Of a DNA stretch of 53,644 bases, positions 8,730 to 17,108 are shown one piece after another. Made by a program: the position numbers and the translations under genes. The stretch is from positions 38,780 through 92,423 of the forward strand of contig DDRT01000012.1 in the NCBI GenBank assembly GCA_002343185.1, given 5' to 3'. Each line of letters starts with the position of its first letter. The stretch's first letter is position 1. Source of the stretch: Deltaproteobacteria bacterium UBA2409. Lineage in GTDB: Bacteria > Bdellovibrionota_C > UBA2361 > DDRT01. The notes beneath the pieces were generated by a model. It ran no database searches. It had not been told where the DNA came from and worked only from the letters and a program-made list of their open reading frames with translations.

Positions 8730-10026
8730 GACGTCCTAAACCCAAAGTTTGAGGCAATGAGCTAAGCACTACAGGATTATCACCACTTTCTAGTTGGTCT
8801 CTAAATCCACTTGCTCTTGTTACTACCTTCCAATCCCCATTTTGATATCTAAAAATCTCTCGATATCTCATCACTCCGTCAGCAACTGCGCCAAGCTCTC
8901 TCACTTCCAAAATCTTACGTTTTTGTTCATTTTTACATATCCCAATATGAACAACACACTGAACTGCATTTGCTACTTGCTCTTTTAACAGTCTTTCTTC
9001 TACTCCTCTTTGAGCACGCCCTAAGAATAGCTCAAGTCTTGCAATAGCCTCTGCAGCACTTCTTCCGTGGATAGTTGAAAGTCCCGGATGACCGGATGCG
9101 CAAACATCTATAAATGCCTCTGATGCCTCCGCATCTCTTATCTCTCCAAAAATAATTCTGTTCATCGCCATTCTCATACCACCACGTATACACTCAGATG
9201 GGGCAACCTTACCTGCCCCGTCTGTGTTGGCTTCTCTGGTTCTCATGTATCTTACATGAGGGTGATGGAGCTTGATTTCTGGGGTATCTTCTATCACTAA
9301 AATTGATTCATCTGTTGGAATACTGTTACCTAAAGCTCTAGCAAGAGTCGTTTTCCCAGTACCAACCTCTCCTGCAATTAATACTGTCTGACCTGATTCA
9401 ACAAGTTTTGCCAAATATGCAAATATTTCTTTTGGCGCTAGTTCAACTTTTTTAAGATCCTCGAGTGAAACACTACTAAACCGATTTAGTCTGATTGTTA
9501 AATATGGGCCGCCTTCAGCTAAGCATGGGTGAACAGCATGAACTCTAGCACTCCCAACCATTCCATCTGCTATTGGTTTTTTTGTTGAATATGAACAACC
9601 TGATCTTTGAAGGAGTCTTTCAACATAAGACTCATACTCCTCTTGGTTAGCAAATCTAAGATCAGTTCTATAGTTTCTTCGTCCTTGCTGAACGGTTATA
9701 TGATCCAAAGATCTTACAATAATATCTGAAACCCGATCATCATCTACTAAACCTTGCAGAAGACCAAATGGCTTTTCATCTTTTTCAAGAAGAACTAAAA
9801 TTTCATCGCGCTCGAAATTTGTTAGCTCTATTCCAAGCTTTTCAGAGGATCTTGCTATTAGCTGAATCCATGACTCATCAGTACCAGCTGCTAATTCACG
9901 TCTTACTTCTAAAAGTATCTGTGAAAGAATCGGTGAAAGAACTCCAGGTGCAGATACTGGAAAGTACTTATCCTGTGCCTCTCCTACCCCTTCATAATCG
10001 AGAAGAGCTACACTTGGACGTTTCAC
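8722..10026 (-). CDS. cpaF: Tad/Flp pilus assembly ATPase CpaF (TadA)
   Basis: Hexameric secretion ATPase that powers Flp pilus assembly at the inner membrane. Walker A GEVGTGKTT is at residues 219-227. The Asp box (LVIEDTPEIKLHHPHVRYMRTR) and Walker B region (RIIFGEIRDAEA) follow, then the His box (GHPGLSTIHGRSA). The N-terminal three-helix part and the ring-forming segment DIIVRSLDHITVQQGRR are present. At 434 aa it is near the usual CpaF size. Its start shares one base with the cpaB stop at 10026. All catalytic motifs appear intact. Confidence 0.95.
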   Translation of the reverse strand: MKRPSVALLDYEGVGEAQDKYFPVSAPGVLSPILSQILLEVRRELAAGTDESWIQLIARSSEKLGIELTNFERDEILVLLEKDEKPFGLLQGLVDDDRVSDIIVRSLDHITVQQGRRNYRTDLRFANQEEYESYVERLLQRSGCSYSTKKPIADGMVGSARVHAVHPCLAEGGPYLTIRLNRFSSVSLEDLKKVELAPKEIFAYLAKLVESGQTVLIAGEVGTGKTTLARALGNSIPTDESILVIEDTPEIKLHHPHVRYMRTREANTDGAGKVAPSECIRGGMRMAMNRIIFGEIRDAEASEAFIDVCASGHPGLSTIHGRSAAEAIARLELFLGRAQRGVEERLLKEQVANAVQCVVHIGICKNEQKRKILEVRELGAVADGVMRYREIFRYQNGDWKVVTRASGFRDQLESGDNPVVLSSLPQTLGLGRHA

Positions 10027-10895
10027 TACTCACCCGCTACTAAAAATCCATCAGGCTTAGTTTCTGCAACGATCCACTTTCCATCAGAGAGTGCATATGA
10101 TCTAGAACCTCCTTCGTGTCCCTGAACTGACACGAAACCTGAAACTGTAGCTTCCTTACGGGTCTTATTAAGATTAGCTGCTGTAAAGGTTCGTGAGCTC
10201 CATGATTCTTCATCCTGACTGCTCCTTAGAGCAAAGGCGATACGTCCAAGTGGGATTGCAGTATTAATTGCAAGACACTGCTCTTGAGTAACAAGAACAG
10301 TTACAGTGCTCGGAACTCTTGGTCCACCCTCTTGCATCTCCTCAACAGAACGCTCTGCAGATAAAATCTTAACCCTCTCTGCAACCACAGTAGTTTTGTC
10401 TTCTTGAACAAGTAGAACATCCACAACCGATCCAGGGGCAGCCCATCCTTCAACAGCTATTGTTGCGTCTACCTTTATTGTCATTGCTCTCATGCCAGGA
10501 GGGATCTTTTCCTCAACAGCATTTAAAGAAACCGATCCAGATGGTCTTAAGTTGGCTGAAAAAATAGGCAGCTGCGCTGGGAGTGGAACAGAGTTCTCAT
10601 AGCCCGAAAGTAGTGCTGCTTCTATGATTGCACCGTCAGGCACCTGATGGCGAGGATATGAGACTAGCTCAACATCTACCTTTGATAGATCTGTTCCAGC
10701 AGGAACTGGCTCTCGCGGGACAGGAACCTGTATTGAGTCAAACTCTTCGACAATTACAGGGTTTAAGCTTGCCCTTTCCACTTGAGGTTCTTTTAAAATA
10801 AACGCTGCTAGTACGAGACTAACTCCTATTATTCCAACCTTAAGAATTTCGTTTCCACGAGGTCTTCTTAATTTTTTTGTTGTTCTCTGCGCCAT
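10026..10895 (-). CDS. cpaB: Flp pilus assembly protein CpaB (RcpC), SAF domain
   Basis: Periplasmic pilus protein with an N-terminal membrane anchor (about residues 19-35 from this start) and a SAF-type domain (VPREPVPAGTDLSKVDVEL). The CpaB/RcpC signature follows (PPGMRAMTIKVDATIAVEGWAAPGSVVDVLLV, split here by its two halves). An ATG 21 bases upstream (10916) is in frame. I chose 10895 because AGGA stands 7-8 bases before it. About 289 aa. CpaB normally acts with the outer-membrane secretin CpaC, but no secretin gene follows here. The preceding pilin gene ends 66 bases upstream. Confidence 0.88.
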   Translation of the reverse strand: MAQRTTKKLRRPRGNEILKVGIIGVSLVLAAFILKEPQVERASLNPVIVEEFDSIQVPVPREPVPAGTDLSKVDVELVSYPRHQVPDGAIIEAALLSGYENSVPLPAQLPIFSANLRPSGSVSLNAVEEKIPPGMRAMTIKVDATIAVEGWAAPGSVVDVLLVQEDKTTVVAERVKILSAERSVEEMQEGGPRVPSTVTVLVTQEQCLAINTAIPLGRIAFALRSSQDEESWSSRTFTAANLNKTRKEATVSGFVSVQGHEGGSRSYALSDGKWIVAETKPDGFLVAGE

Positions 10896-10961
10896 AAAGG
10901 TGTCCTGACAGTGCAACCAGATGCACTAAGTTTTAGTTCTCTGAATCAAATGAGAGTAAGA

Positions 10962-11144
10962 TCAACCAGAATGATCTGCGTTTCTTACAATATTACCTTC
11001 CTCTGTCGCCCAGTCAGCAATACCTTCGAGATACTCTTGCATCCCTACACCGAACGCTCTCATACCAACCCATGTGATGGTTATGATGATGGCTGCTACT
11101 GCACAGTACTCTAACGTTGAAAGTCCTCTTTGTTTTCTTTTCAT
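10962..11144 (-). CDS. flp: Flp-type (type IVb) pilin
   Basis: A 60-aa prepilin: a basic leader MKRKQRG is cut before LSTLEYCAV, with the diagnostic E+5 and Y+6 of Flp pilins, followed by a hydrophobic helix. A longer frame starts at 11195, but the ATG at 11144 has a strong AGGAG just upstream and gives the standard leader. The longer form would also overlap cpaE by 44 bases. A Cys at mature position 7, inside the helix, is less usual. It lies between cpaE (7 bases upstream) and cpaB. The prepilin peptidase gene at 24692-25513 is the likely processing enzyme. Confidence 0.92.
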   Translation of the reverse strand: MKRKQRGLSTLEYCAVAAIIITITWVGMRAFGVGMQEYLEGIADWATEEGNIVRNADHSG

Positions 11145-11151
11145 ACTACTC

Positions 11152-12396
11152 CTATCTAAGTTTAACCCCGGATACGAGCCTCTCTGCTGGCTCACTGGGA
11201 GCAGGAAGTTGCTTCACTCCAAATGAAAGCGTCTTCCTTACTGGAACATCATTTCCTTCAGCACCAAACACTCGTCCGAGATCTAAAAATGCGCGTCTTA
11301 CAGATCTTTTTCCGCGCGACATCATAGTAGAGCCTGACCCTGGCCAAACCCGGCCACTTGAACACTCAGGTATACTTATAAAAGGCAGATCCTCTAAATT
11401 AGTAGCCTCTAGCAATTCTTGCTTTAAAATCTTAGATGGTAATCCTGAATCTACACTTCCATTTTCAACAACAACTATATGGCTATCAGGAGAGAGTTCC
11501 GATAGTCCTTTATTCATCCTTTCTACTGAAGCAAATAAAACAGCTGGATCTCTGTTAACAACAAACACTACACCATCAGCTACCCTGTAAAGAGATCTTC
11601 TTAAAATTCCTCGTGCATGTCCTGTATCGACTATTACATAATCGAACGTCGAATCTAGTACCTCTAAGACCAACAAAAATAATCTTGAAAATGGATTTCT
11701 GCTCTCATACATCTCATCTCCATCGGGCGGAGCAGTTAAAATTGAAAGCCTGTCATCATCAGCCCAAACTTGAGTTATCGAATTAAGCACTGTGTCTTCG
11801 ACTATAGGCTGCGCTTGGGATAGTAGAAGGCTAAGGTTTTCGTTTACAAAAGGTTTAGCTTGAAGAAATCTGCTCAGATCTTGCGTTTCAGGATCTAAGT
11901 CAACTAAGCAAACTCGTTTACCTGAATCGACCAGCATCTCTGCAAGCCCCGCAGACACAGAGGTAACCCCAACTCCTCCTTTACCTCCATCAACTAGGAT
12001 AAGAGTACCACTTTTTAACTTTGAGCCATTTCTGGAAAGAAGAATTACTTTCCTAAAGAATTCTAACTGAGTGGTTTGCAAAGATACCACCTCGTCAGCA
12101 CCGAATCTTGCTAGTTGTTCAATAAATGAAAGGTTGTCTAACGCTGGTGGAACACGGGCGATAATCGCTGAGGAGGGGAATATTTTTTTTAGCTTTGCTA
12201 TTTCACTTACTTCTCGTCCAACTATCTCTTCACCCACCAAAATTATGTGAGGTGGCGAGTTAAACCTAACCTCTTCTAGTGATAAGCTTTTTAGAGATAT
12301 TCTTGGGCTCTGTGGATCTTTAAGGTACTGGGTTATAAGATCAACTATCTTGGTTCTTCCCTCAGCACTCCTTTCAACGATATACAGAGAAATCAT
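11152..12396 (-). CDS. cpaE: pilus assembly/localisation ATPase CpaE (MinD-like)
   Basis: A 414-aa protein with an N-terminal atypical receiver-like domain (about 1-125) and a MinD/ParA-type ATPase domain. The deviant Walker A is VDGGKGGVGVTSVS (residues about 134-147): it has the signature KGG lysine but V in place of the second lysine, as many CpaE proteins do. DLDPETQDLSRFL and the VIVDTG motif follow. CpaE positions the Tad machine at the pole in other bacteria. First gene of the Tad operon; AGGA lies close before the ATG. It is divergent from the hypothetical gene at about 12478, and that frame stays open back into the cpaE start. Confidence 0.9.
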   Translation of the reverse strand: MISLYIVERSAEGRTKIVDLITQYLKDPQSPRISLKSLSLEEVRFNSPPHIILVGEEIVGREVSEIAKLKKIFPSSAIIARVPPALDNLSFIEQLARFGADEVVSLQTTQLEFFRKVILLSRNGSKLKSGTLILVDGGKGGVGVTSVSAGLAEMLVDSGKRVCLVDLDPETQDLSRFLQAKPFVNENLSLLLSQAQPIVEDTVLNSITQVWADDDRLSILTAPPDGDEMYESRNPFSRLFLLVLEVLDSTFDYVIVDTGHARGILRRSLYRVADGVVFVVNRDPAVLFASVERMNKGLSELSPDSHIVVVENGSVDSGLPSKILKQELLEATNLEDLPFISIPECSSGRVWPGSGSTMMSRGKRSVRRAFLDLGRVFGAEGNDVPVRKTLSFGVKQLPAPSEPAERLVSGVKLR

Positions 12397-12477
12397 ATAG
12401 TCCTAATCGATAGATCTAGAAAAAAGTTTCCTATCACAGAGAGAGAGATTATAGTAATTCTGGATGTTAACGAAGCC

Positions 12478-13068
12478 TTGAGCAGAACAAAGTTTGAGAT
12501 AGAGCCAAAGATTACAATAAGAAGTTCGATTTTTTCGAGAAAAAAAACTGTCACAGTTAAACATATTATCAAAGATGATAGATCGGCTATATATTTGATA
12601 TTAAAGACTTTTCTTGAAAAAAATGCTCTAAAATCCAAAGGCAAATTACTCGATTGTTCAGGATCTCTCACCCCTCCTCATGAACTAATTCTGATTCATG
12701 GGGAGGCTTTTAATACCCCATTTTTTACTAGAATAGTCACTCCATTTTTAGAGTTTGAAGGATTTAGTCATATTGTTTATGAAACTAACATTACTAGTTC
12801 TCATCCAGAGGAGCTTTCACTTAACGAGCTTCCAATTTCACTTGGGGTTAAACTTAATTCATTAAAGATTGAGCAGACATTTTTTAGACCTCGCTTTTCA
12901 AGGATATTTGGTAAAAGTGCTGACCCAGTTGGATCTTTAAAGATCCAATCATCGGAAAATATCACTTCAATTGAAACAATCTGGACTGCTCATGAAAATG
13001 CAAAAGAAAAAGCGTTGGATTTGATAAGCAGTTATATGTCTGATCAGTTTGTACTAAGATCAGGTTAA
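12478..13068 (+). CDS. hypothetical protein, about 196 aa, start uncertain
   Basis: I do not recognise this protein. It is basic at the N-terminus and has mixed alpha/beta composition, with no membrane segment. The annotated start is TTG at 12478 with no convincing ribosome binding site. The frame is open upstream to about 12394, across the divergent cpaE start, and the extra residues (IDRSRKKFPITEREIIVILD) look protein-like. The true start may therefore be a non-standard codon upstream, or the 5' end may have been lost. The last residues VLRSG and the stop are contributed by the GGTCAGG repeat that begins at about 13060. The frame is much longer than the competing minus-strand one (92 aa). 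Confidence 0.6.
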   Translation: MSRTKFEIEPKITIRSSIFSRKKTVTVKHIIKDDRSAIYLILKTFLEKNALKSKGKLLDCSGSLTPPHELILIHGEAFNTPFFTRIVTPFLEFEGFSHIVYETNITSSHPEELSLNELPISLGVKLNSLKIEQTFFRPRFSRIFGKSADPVGSLKIQSSENITSIETIWTAHENAKEKALDLISSYMSDQFVLRSG

Positions 13069-13137
13069 AACCTGACCAGGCATATTTTATTACTGCCTGG
13101 TCTGGCTTCAGCCTGACCTAAAGCTAAGGTCTGATTG
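13060..13137. repeat. GGTCAGG palindromic element, copy 2 (double)
   Basis: Two units lie between converging genes. TCAGGTTAAAACCTGA (13060-13075) contains the stop codon of the upstream gene. GGTCTGGCTTCAGCCTGACC (13099-13118) follows with the conserved leader TGCCT. Position and structure suit a bidirectional terminator or mRNA-end hairpin. Confidence 0.75.
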
Positions 13138-13159
13138 CCCTATCGTTACTTCTAAAAAA

Positions 13160-13681
13160 CTACCCAATCAACTGAGCTCTATAAAGACACGCTAAAGTTT
13201 TTCCATCTACTATTTCATTATCACGAGCTAACTTTGAAATCTGATTAAGACTTAGCGGGCATATCTCTATTAGTTCATCCTCATCAAGGGTTCCCTTAGC
13301 TTCACTTAATCCTTCAGCTAAAAAAAGATGTTGTACTTCATCACAAAACCCTGGAGCTGGATAAAGTGTGCCGAGAGATCTCCAAGACTGTGCTTTATAG
13401 TTCACCTCTTCTTGTAACTCTCGTTTTGCACAAAAAAGGGGATCCTCCTTAAGATTCAATGTTCCAGCAGGAAGCTCGAAGATAACCCTCCTTATTGAGT
13501 GTCTATACTGTCTAATCATAATGACAGTGTTATTATCCAGTTTAGGCAGAATAACCACAGCTCCTGGATGCTCCAAGGTTAAATGCGTAGATTCTTTGCC
13601 CGAAGGAAGCAAAATTTTCTCTTCAGTTACCTTAAAACTCTTTACAGAGCAGATCTCTCTTTTATCTATTGATTTAAACAC
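13160..13681 (-). CDS. Nudix hydrolase, ADP-ribose pyrophosphatase type
   Basis: A 173-aa Nudix hydrolase of the NudF/ADP-ribose group. The Nudix box is GTLNLKEDPLFCAKRELQEE (G-x5-E-x7-RE-x2-EE), followed by V-N-Y where most members have V-G-Y, so one glycine is replaced. All metal-binding glutamates are kept. The N-terminal beta-strand region (VVILPKLDNNTVIMIRQYRH) and the PAPG segment after the box fit ADP-ribose/ADP-sugar enzymes. It is divergent from the glycosyltransferase at 13711 with only 29 bases between the starts. The substrate is inferred from the family only. Confidence 0.85.
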   Translation of the reverse strand: MFKSIDKREICSVKSFKVTEEKILLPSGKESTHLTLEHPGAVVILPKLDNNTVIMIRQYRHSIRRVIFELPAGTLNLKEDPLFCAKRELQEEVNYKAQSWRSLGTLYPAPGFCDEVQHLFLAEGLSEAKGTLDEDELIEICPLSLNQISKLARDNEIVDGKTLACLYRAQLIG

Positions 13682-13710
13682 CTGTGAAAGTTTACAGATA
13701 GGGTCAGGCT

Positions 13711-15174
13711 ATGTACAGGCTACTCATTATTCCACTTCTCGTAGGTTTTTGGTTTCGCTACCCAATGGTCGAACGCGAGATGCCCTATTTCTACAATGAA
13801 GACGAAGCCCATCACTTTAACCGAGTTGCTAACATGGTTAAGTCTGGTTCCTTCAATCCAGAGTATTTTCATAAACCATCACTTCATTTTTACTTAAGAA
13901 TGCCCGTGCTAGCAGCATCTTTTTTATGGAATGTAAGAGAAGGTCATATAAAAACTCTCGATGAGCTCAGAACAACTGATAATTTCGGTGTTGCAAAGTA
14001 TGCATTTACAGCATCACACCCCGGCATAGTTAAATGGAACCGAATGCTCTCATTACTTTTATCTCTTGGAATGATCGCTGCCTCGGTTATAGCTGTTACC
14101 TTAATTTTTCCTAAAGCTCACAGTGTATTTCCAATCGGAGCTGGCCTTTTAGTTGCCTTGTCGCCTCCATTAATAAGAGAGTCAGCAATGATAGGTGTAG
14201 ATCCAGTTTTTTCTTTTTTTACACTACTAGCCTCTCTCTTATGTTTAATTTCCCTCAAAAACAGTAAATATCTTTTCTGGGCTGCCATATCTGCAGGGCT
14301 TGCTGTGTCGTCAAAGTATAATGCGCTGCCAATCATTTTTGTTCCAGTTTTGACGTCGATTTTCTTGGGTACATATAAAAAAGCATTACTTCTACTAGCA
14401 CTTTCCTTAGCCGCATTCATTCTTGGAAGCCCGTATATTTTTGCTGAGCTTCCATTGTTTTTGAATCAATTTGCCTATGAGATCTGGCATTACAAGATAG
14501 CAGGTCACGTTGGAAATGAAGGGACTCCTGGCATCTCACAGGCTCTTTTTTATCTAAAGTGGCTTAGGGGTGATGCCTTATTTATTACTGGATTAGTTCT
14601 TGCCCTTATTGGTCTTATTAAAATTAATCGATCTCTTTTTGTCTGGCTTTCATTTCCAGCTCTTTTCTTTCTTCTTATGATCGATCAGAAAGTAAACTTC
14701 ACTCGAAATATGAGTGTAATCATTCCCTATCTTTGTGTTTTAGTTGGAGCTGGAGGTTATTACATTTATGAACGTTTAAAGTTCAAGATTGTATTAATAT
14801 CCTTTATCCCGATTATTTTGATCCTTCCATTAACTGAAGCCTTTATTCTACGAAGCGCGAAGGTTGAAGATACTAGAGATCAGGTGGAGTTTTTTCTAAA
14901 AGAGTCTTTAAAGCTCAATAAACGAGTATTTATCGCAGGTGAACTACAACTTGCGCCTCATATCTACAAGCACCCTCAGGTCAAAGTTTTTAAACAAGAG
15001 GGTTCTACCCTTGAGGGACTAATACAAGATGGAGCTGAGGTGGTAGTATTTTTTAATCCGGCTCCAACTATTGATCTTGAGTTGGTTGAACCGATAATAC
15101 AGCTTGCTGGGCTTTTAGGACCTCAAAGGGTTGTAAAAAACCCTTCGCTCTCAATTTACAAAGTTCGTAAATAG
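13711..15174 (+). CDS. polytopic GT39/ArnT-like glycosyltransferase (GT-C fold)
   Basis: A 487-aa membrane protein with about ten predicted membrane helices. The first periplasmic loop carries the acidic motif NEDEAHHFN (residues about 29-37), the place of the catalytic Asp/Glu in GT-C enzymes that use polyprenyl-phosphate sugars. A soluble C-terminal part (about 390-487) follows the last helix. It would transfer a sugar to a lipid or protein on the periplasmic face. Downstream on the same strand is hldD (26 bases away), which points to LPS or envelope glycan. Donor and acceptor cannot be read from the sequence. The ATG follows AGGG at short distance. Confidence 0.8.
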   Translation: MYRLLIIPLLVGFWFRYPMVEREMPYFYNEDEAHHFNRVANMVKSGSFNPEYFHKPSLHFYLRMPVLAASFLWNVREGHIKTLDELRTTDNFGVAKYAFTASHPGIVKWNRMLSLLLSLGMIAASVIAVTLIFPKAHSVFPIGAGLLVALSPPLIRESAMIGVDPVFSFFTLLASLLCLISLKNSKYLFWAAISAGLAVSSKYNALPIIFVPVLTSIFLGTYKKALLLLALSLAAFILGSPYIFAELPLFLNQFAYEIWHYKIAGHVGNEGTPGISQALFYLKWLRGDALFITGLVLALIGLIKINRSLFVWLSFPALFFLLMIDQKVNFTRNMSVIIPYLCVLVGAGGYYIYERLKFKIVLISFIPIILILPLTEAFILRSAKVEDTRDQVEFFLKESLKLNKRVFIAGELQLAPHIYKHPQVKVFKQEGSTLEGLIQDGAEVVVFFNPAPTIDLELVEPIIQLAGLLGPQRVVKNPSLSIYKVRK

Positions 15175-15200
15175 AATCAATTTCATGTAAACTCATCCCC

Positions 15201-16172
15201 ATGATTATTATAACCGGTGCTGCTGGTTTTATTGGAAGCTGTTTCGTTAAAGCCTTAAATGAAGATGGCATCACAGATCTACTTTTAGTTGATGAGTTTG
15301 GGTCAAGTGATAGGTGGAAGAACCTATTAGGTAAGCGATACCTTTCATTTCTTCATAAAGATGACTTTTTAGATCAAGTTAAAAAAGACAAGCTTCCTCA
15401 TACGATTACTGCAATCGTTCATCTTGGCGCATGCAGTTCTACACTCGAACGAGATGTCGATTATCTTTACAGAAACAACTATCTCTACTCAAAAACGCTT
15501 TGTGAGTTTGCACTTGAGCGCGGTATTCAATTTATCTATGCAAGCTCGGCCGCTACTTATGGCGATGGAGCACTTGGATACTCAGATGAACATTCGTTAA
15601 TCCCAAATCTAAAACCTCTAAATCCTTATGGGTTTAGTAAGCAGCTATTTGATCTATGGGCTTATGAGAACAATCTACTTGATAAAATTACAGGACTTAA
15701 GTTTTTTAATGTTTATGGCCCTAACGAGTATCATAAGGGTGACATGAGAAGTGTCGTTCTTAAATCTTTTGAGCAGATTAAGCGTGAAGGCTCTGTCAAA
15801 CTTTTTAAATCTTATAAAGCTGAATATTCACACGGCGAGCAAAAAAGAGATTTTCTATATGTAAAAGATTGCTGCTCTGTTATGAGTTTTTTGCTTAAGA
15901 ATCCAAGCCTATCCGGAATATTTAACATTGGCTCCGGAAAAGCAGAGAGCTGGAATACTTTAGTTAATTCTGTATTTGATTCTTTAGGTGAACCAGTCCA
16001 GATTGAGTATATCGAGATGCCTGAATCGATAAGAGAGCAATATCAGTATTTCACAGAAGCACCACTAGGTAAGCTCAAAAATGCTGGATATAAAGGCAAT
16101 TTTAGAAGTATAAAAGATGGCGCTAAAGATTATGTCTTAAACTATCTGGTGTTTCAAAATGGAATTTGGTGA
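15201..16172 (+). CDS. hldD: ADP-L-glycero-D-manno-heptose 6-epimerase
   Basis: Converts ADP-D-glycero-D-manno-heptose to the L-glycero form used in LPS inner core. It is an extended SDR of 323 aa. The NAD(P) motif is TGAAGFIGS (5-13). The HldD-specific DEFGSSDRWKNL (about 31-42) distinguishes it from GalE. Catalytic YGFSK sits near residue 138, with the SSAATYG strand before it. The presence of this gene is the best evidence in the window for an outer membrane with heptose-containing LPS. The following acetyltransferase start overlaps its end by 14 bases. Confidence 0.95.
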   Translation: MIIITGAAGFIGSCFVKALNEDGITDLLLVDEFGSSDRWKNLLGKRYLSFLHKDDFLDQVKKDKLPHTITAIVHLGACSSTLERDVDYLYRNNYLYSKTLCEFALERGIQFIYASSAATYGDGALGYSDEHSLIPNLKPLNPYGFSKQLFDLWAYENNLLDKITGLKFFNVYGPNEYHKGDMRSVVLKSFEQIKREGSVKLFKSYKAEYSHGEQKRDFLYVKDCCSVMSFLLKNPSLSGIFNIGSGKAESWNTLVNSVFDSLGEPVQIEYIEMPESIREQYQYFTEAPLGKLKNAGYKGNFRSIKDGAKDYVLNYLVFQNGIW

Positions 16173-16701
16173 TAAGCCTTTTGAATTTAAAAGAACCAAT
16201 ATTTTAATCCAAACCGAAAGATTGTTACTTCGCCCTATTTCTCTTTCTGACGCTAAGGTAATTTTTAAAACTTTCACCTCGAGCGTTGCAAGGCACATGA
16301 CCCCAAAGCCTGCTCAGAACATATCTGAAACAGAAGAATTTATAAGAAATGCTATAAATGCATTCGAAGAAGGACGAGACATTCAGCTAGTTATTGAAAA
16401 GGCCTCTGAATTTTTAGGTTTAATAGGACTTCACTCAAGAAAAGGTCATAAAACTCCCGAAATTGGGCTTTGGCTTAAAGAAGAAGCTTGGGGATTTGGA
16501 TATGGCTATGAGTCTGTTTTAGCTATTATTGATTGGGCTAGAAATAATATTTACTTAGATGAATTTGTCTATCCAGTTGATAAGAAAAATGAAAGGAGTA
16601 AGCGTATCCCTTTAAGGTTAGGGGCTAAACTTATATCTGAGTATAAAGGGCAAAGGGGATGGGCTGAAGATCTTGAGATTGAGGAGTATCGATTTAGATG
16701 A
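16159..16701 (+). CDS. GNAT acetyltransferase, RimJ/RimL-like
   Basis: A 180-aa N-acetyltransferase of the RimJ/RimL type. The opening TERLLLRPISLSDA is typical. The core IGLWLKEEAWGFGYGYESVLAIIDWA contains the acetyl-CoA-binding helix, although the usual Q/RxxGxG/A loop is modified to EAWGFGYG. The natural start may be somewhat inside the annotated one, since the first 15 residues lie in the hldD overlap. The stop overlaps the following arfB start (ATGA). The substrate, protein N-terminus or small molecule, cannot be told. Confidence 0.8.
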   Translation: MEFGDKPFEFKRTNILIQTERLLLRPISLSDAKVIFKTFTSSVARHMTPKPAQNISETEEFIRNAINAFEEGRDIQLVIEKASEFLGLIGLHSRKGHKTPEIGLWLKEEAWGFGYGYESVLAIIDWARNNIYLDEFVYPVDKKNERSKRIPLRLGAKLISEYKGQRGWAEDLEIEEYRFR

Positions 16702-17108
16702 TTAGTTCGAATCTTGAAAATCTTTCATCTATTTCATTTTCAAGAAGCAGTGGGCCAGGTGGACAAAATGTTAATAAGCGATCAACAAAAGCCACTCTAT
16801 CTATTAATCCTAATCAGATACCTGGAGCTGACCAAGCTTTTTTAGAAAGATTAAAAATGATCGCTTCAAAAAAAGGTTACTTAAAAGACAACGGCGATAT
16901 CCAGATAACCTCTCAAGAAGCTAGAACACAGGATGGAAATAGAAAAAGGGTATTAGCTAAATTAAATAAGTTGATTCTACTTGCAGAAAAAGCACCAAAG
17001 ATACGACTAAAAACAAAGCCTACAAAGGCTTCTATTGAAAAAAGGCTTTCTAGTAAAAAACATCATGGAGAGAAAAAAGCTGCAAGGAGAGCCGCGCAAG
17101 ATGATTAA
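16698..17108 (+). CDS. arfB: ribosome-rescue peptidyl-tRNA hydrolase ArfB (YaeJ)
   Basis: A 136-aa ICT1/YaeJ-family protein that releases peptides from ribosomes stalled without a stop codon. The catalytic GGQ lies in SSGPGGQNVNKRSTKA (residues about 17-32). The C-terminal tail is strongly basic (KRLSSKKHHGEKKAARRAAQ), the part that enters the empty mRNA channel. The codon-recognition domains of RF1/RF2 are absent, so it is not a normal release factor. It starts in ATGA overlap with the acetyltransferase, and its end overlaps the next ATG by 8 bases. Confidence 0.92.
   Translation: MISSNLENLSSISFSRSSGPGGQNVNKRSTKATLSINPNQIPGADQAFLERLKMIASKKGYLKDNGDIQITSQEARTQDGNRKRVLAKLNKLILLAEKAPKIRLKTKPTKASIEKRLSSKKHHGEKKAARRAAQDD

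Noticed and set aside
10896..10916. Upstream ATG of cpaB
   Set aside because: ATG 10895 has AGGA at correct distance and gives a basic N-terminus before the anchor.
12393..12671. Minus-strand frame of 92 aa with hydrophobic residues, upstream of cpaE
   Set aside because: Lies antisense to the longer hypothetical gene at 12478-13068; no ribosome binding site; hydrophobicity arises from reading A-rich sense codons in reverse.
17035..17100. Upstream start of the nucleoside phosphorylase
   Set aside because: The 22 extra residues lie within arfB in another frame and do not resemble the family; ATG 17101 has AGGAG upstream.
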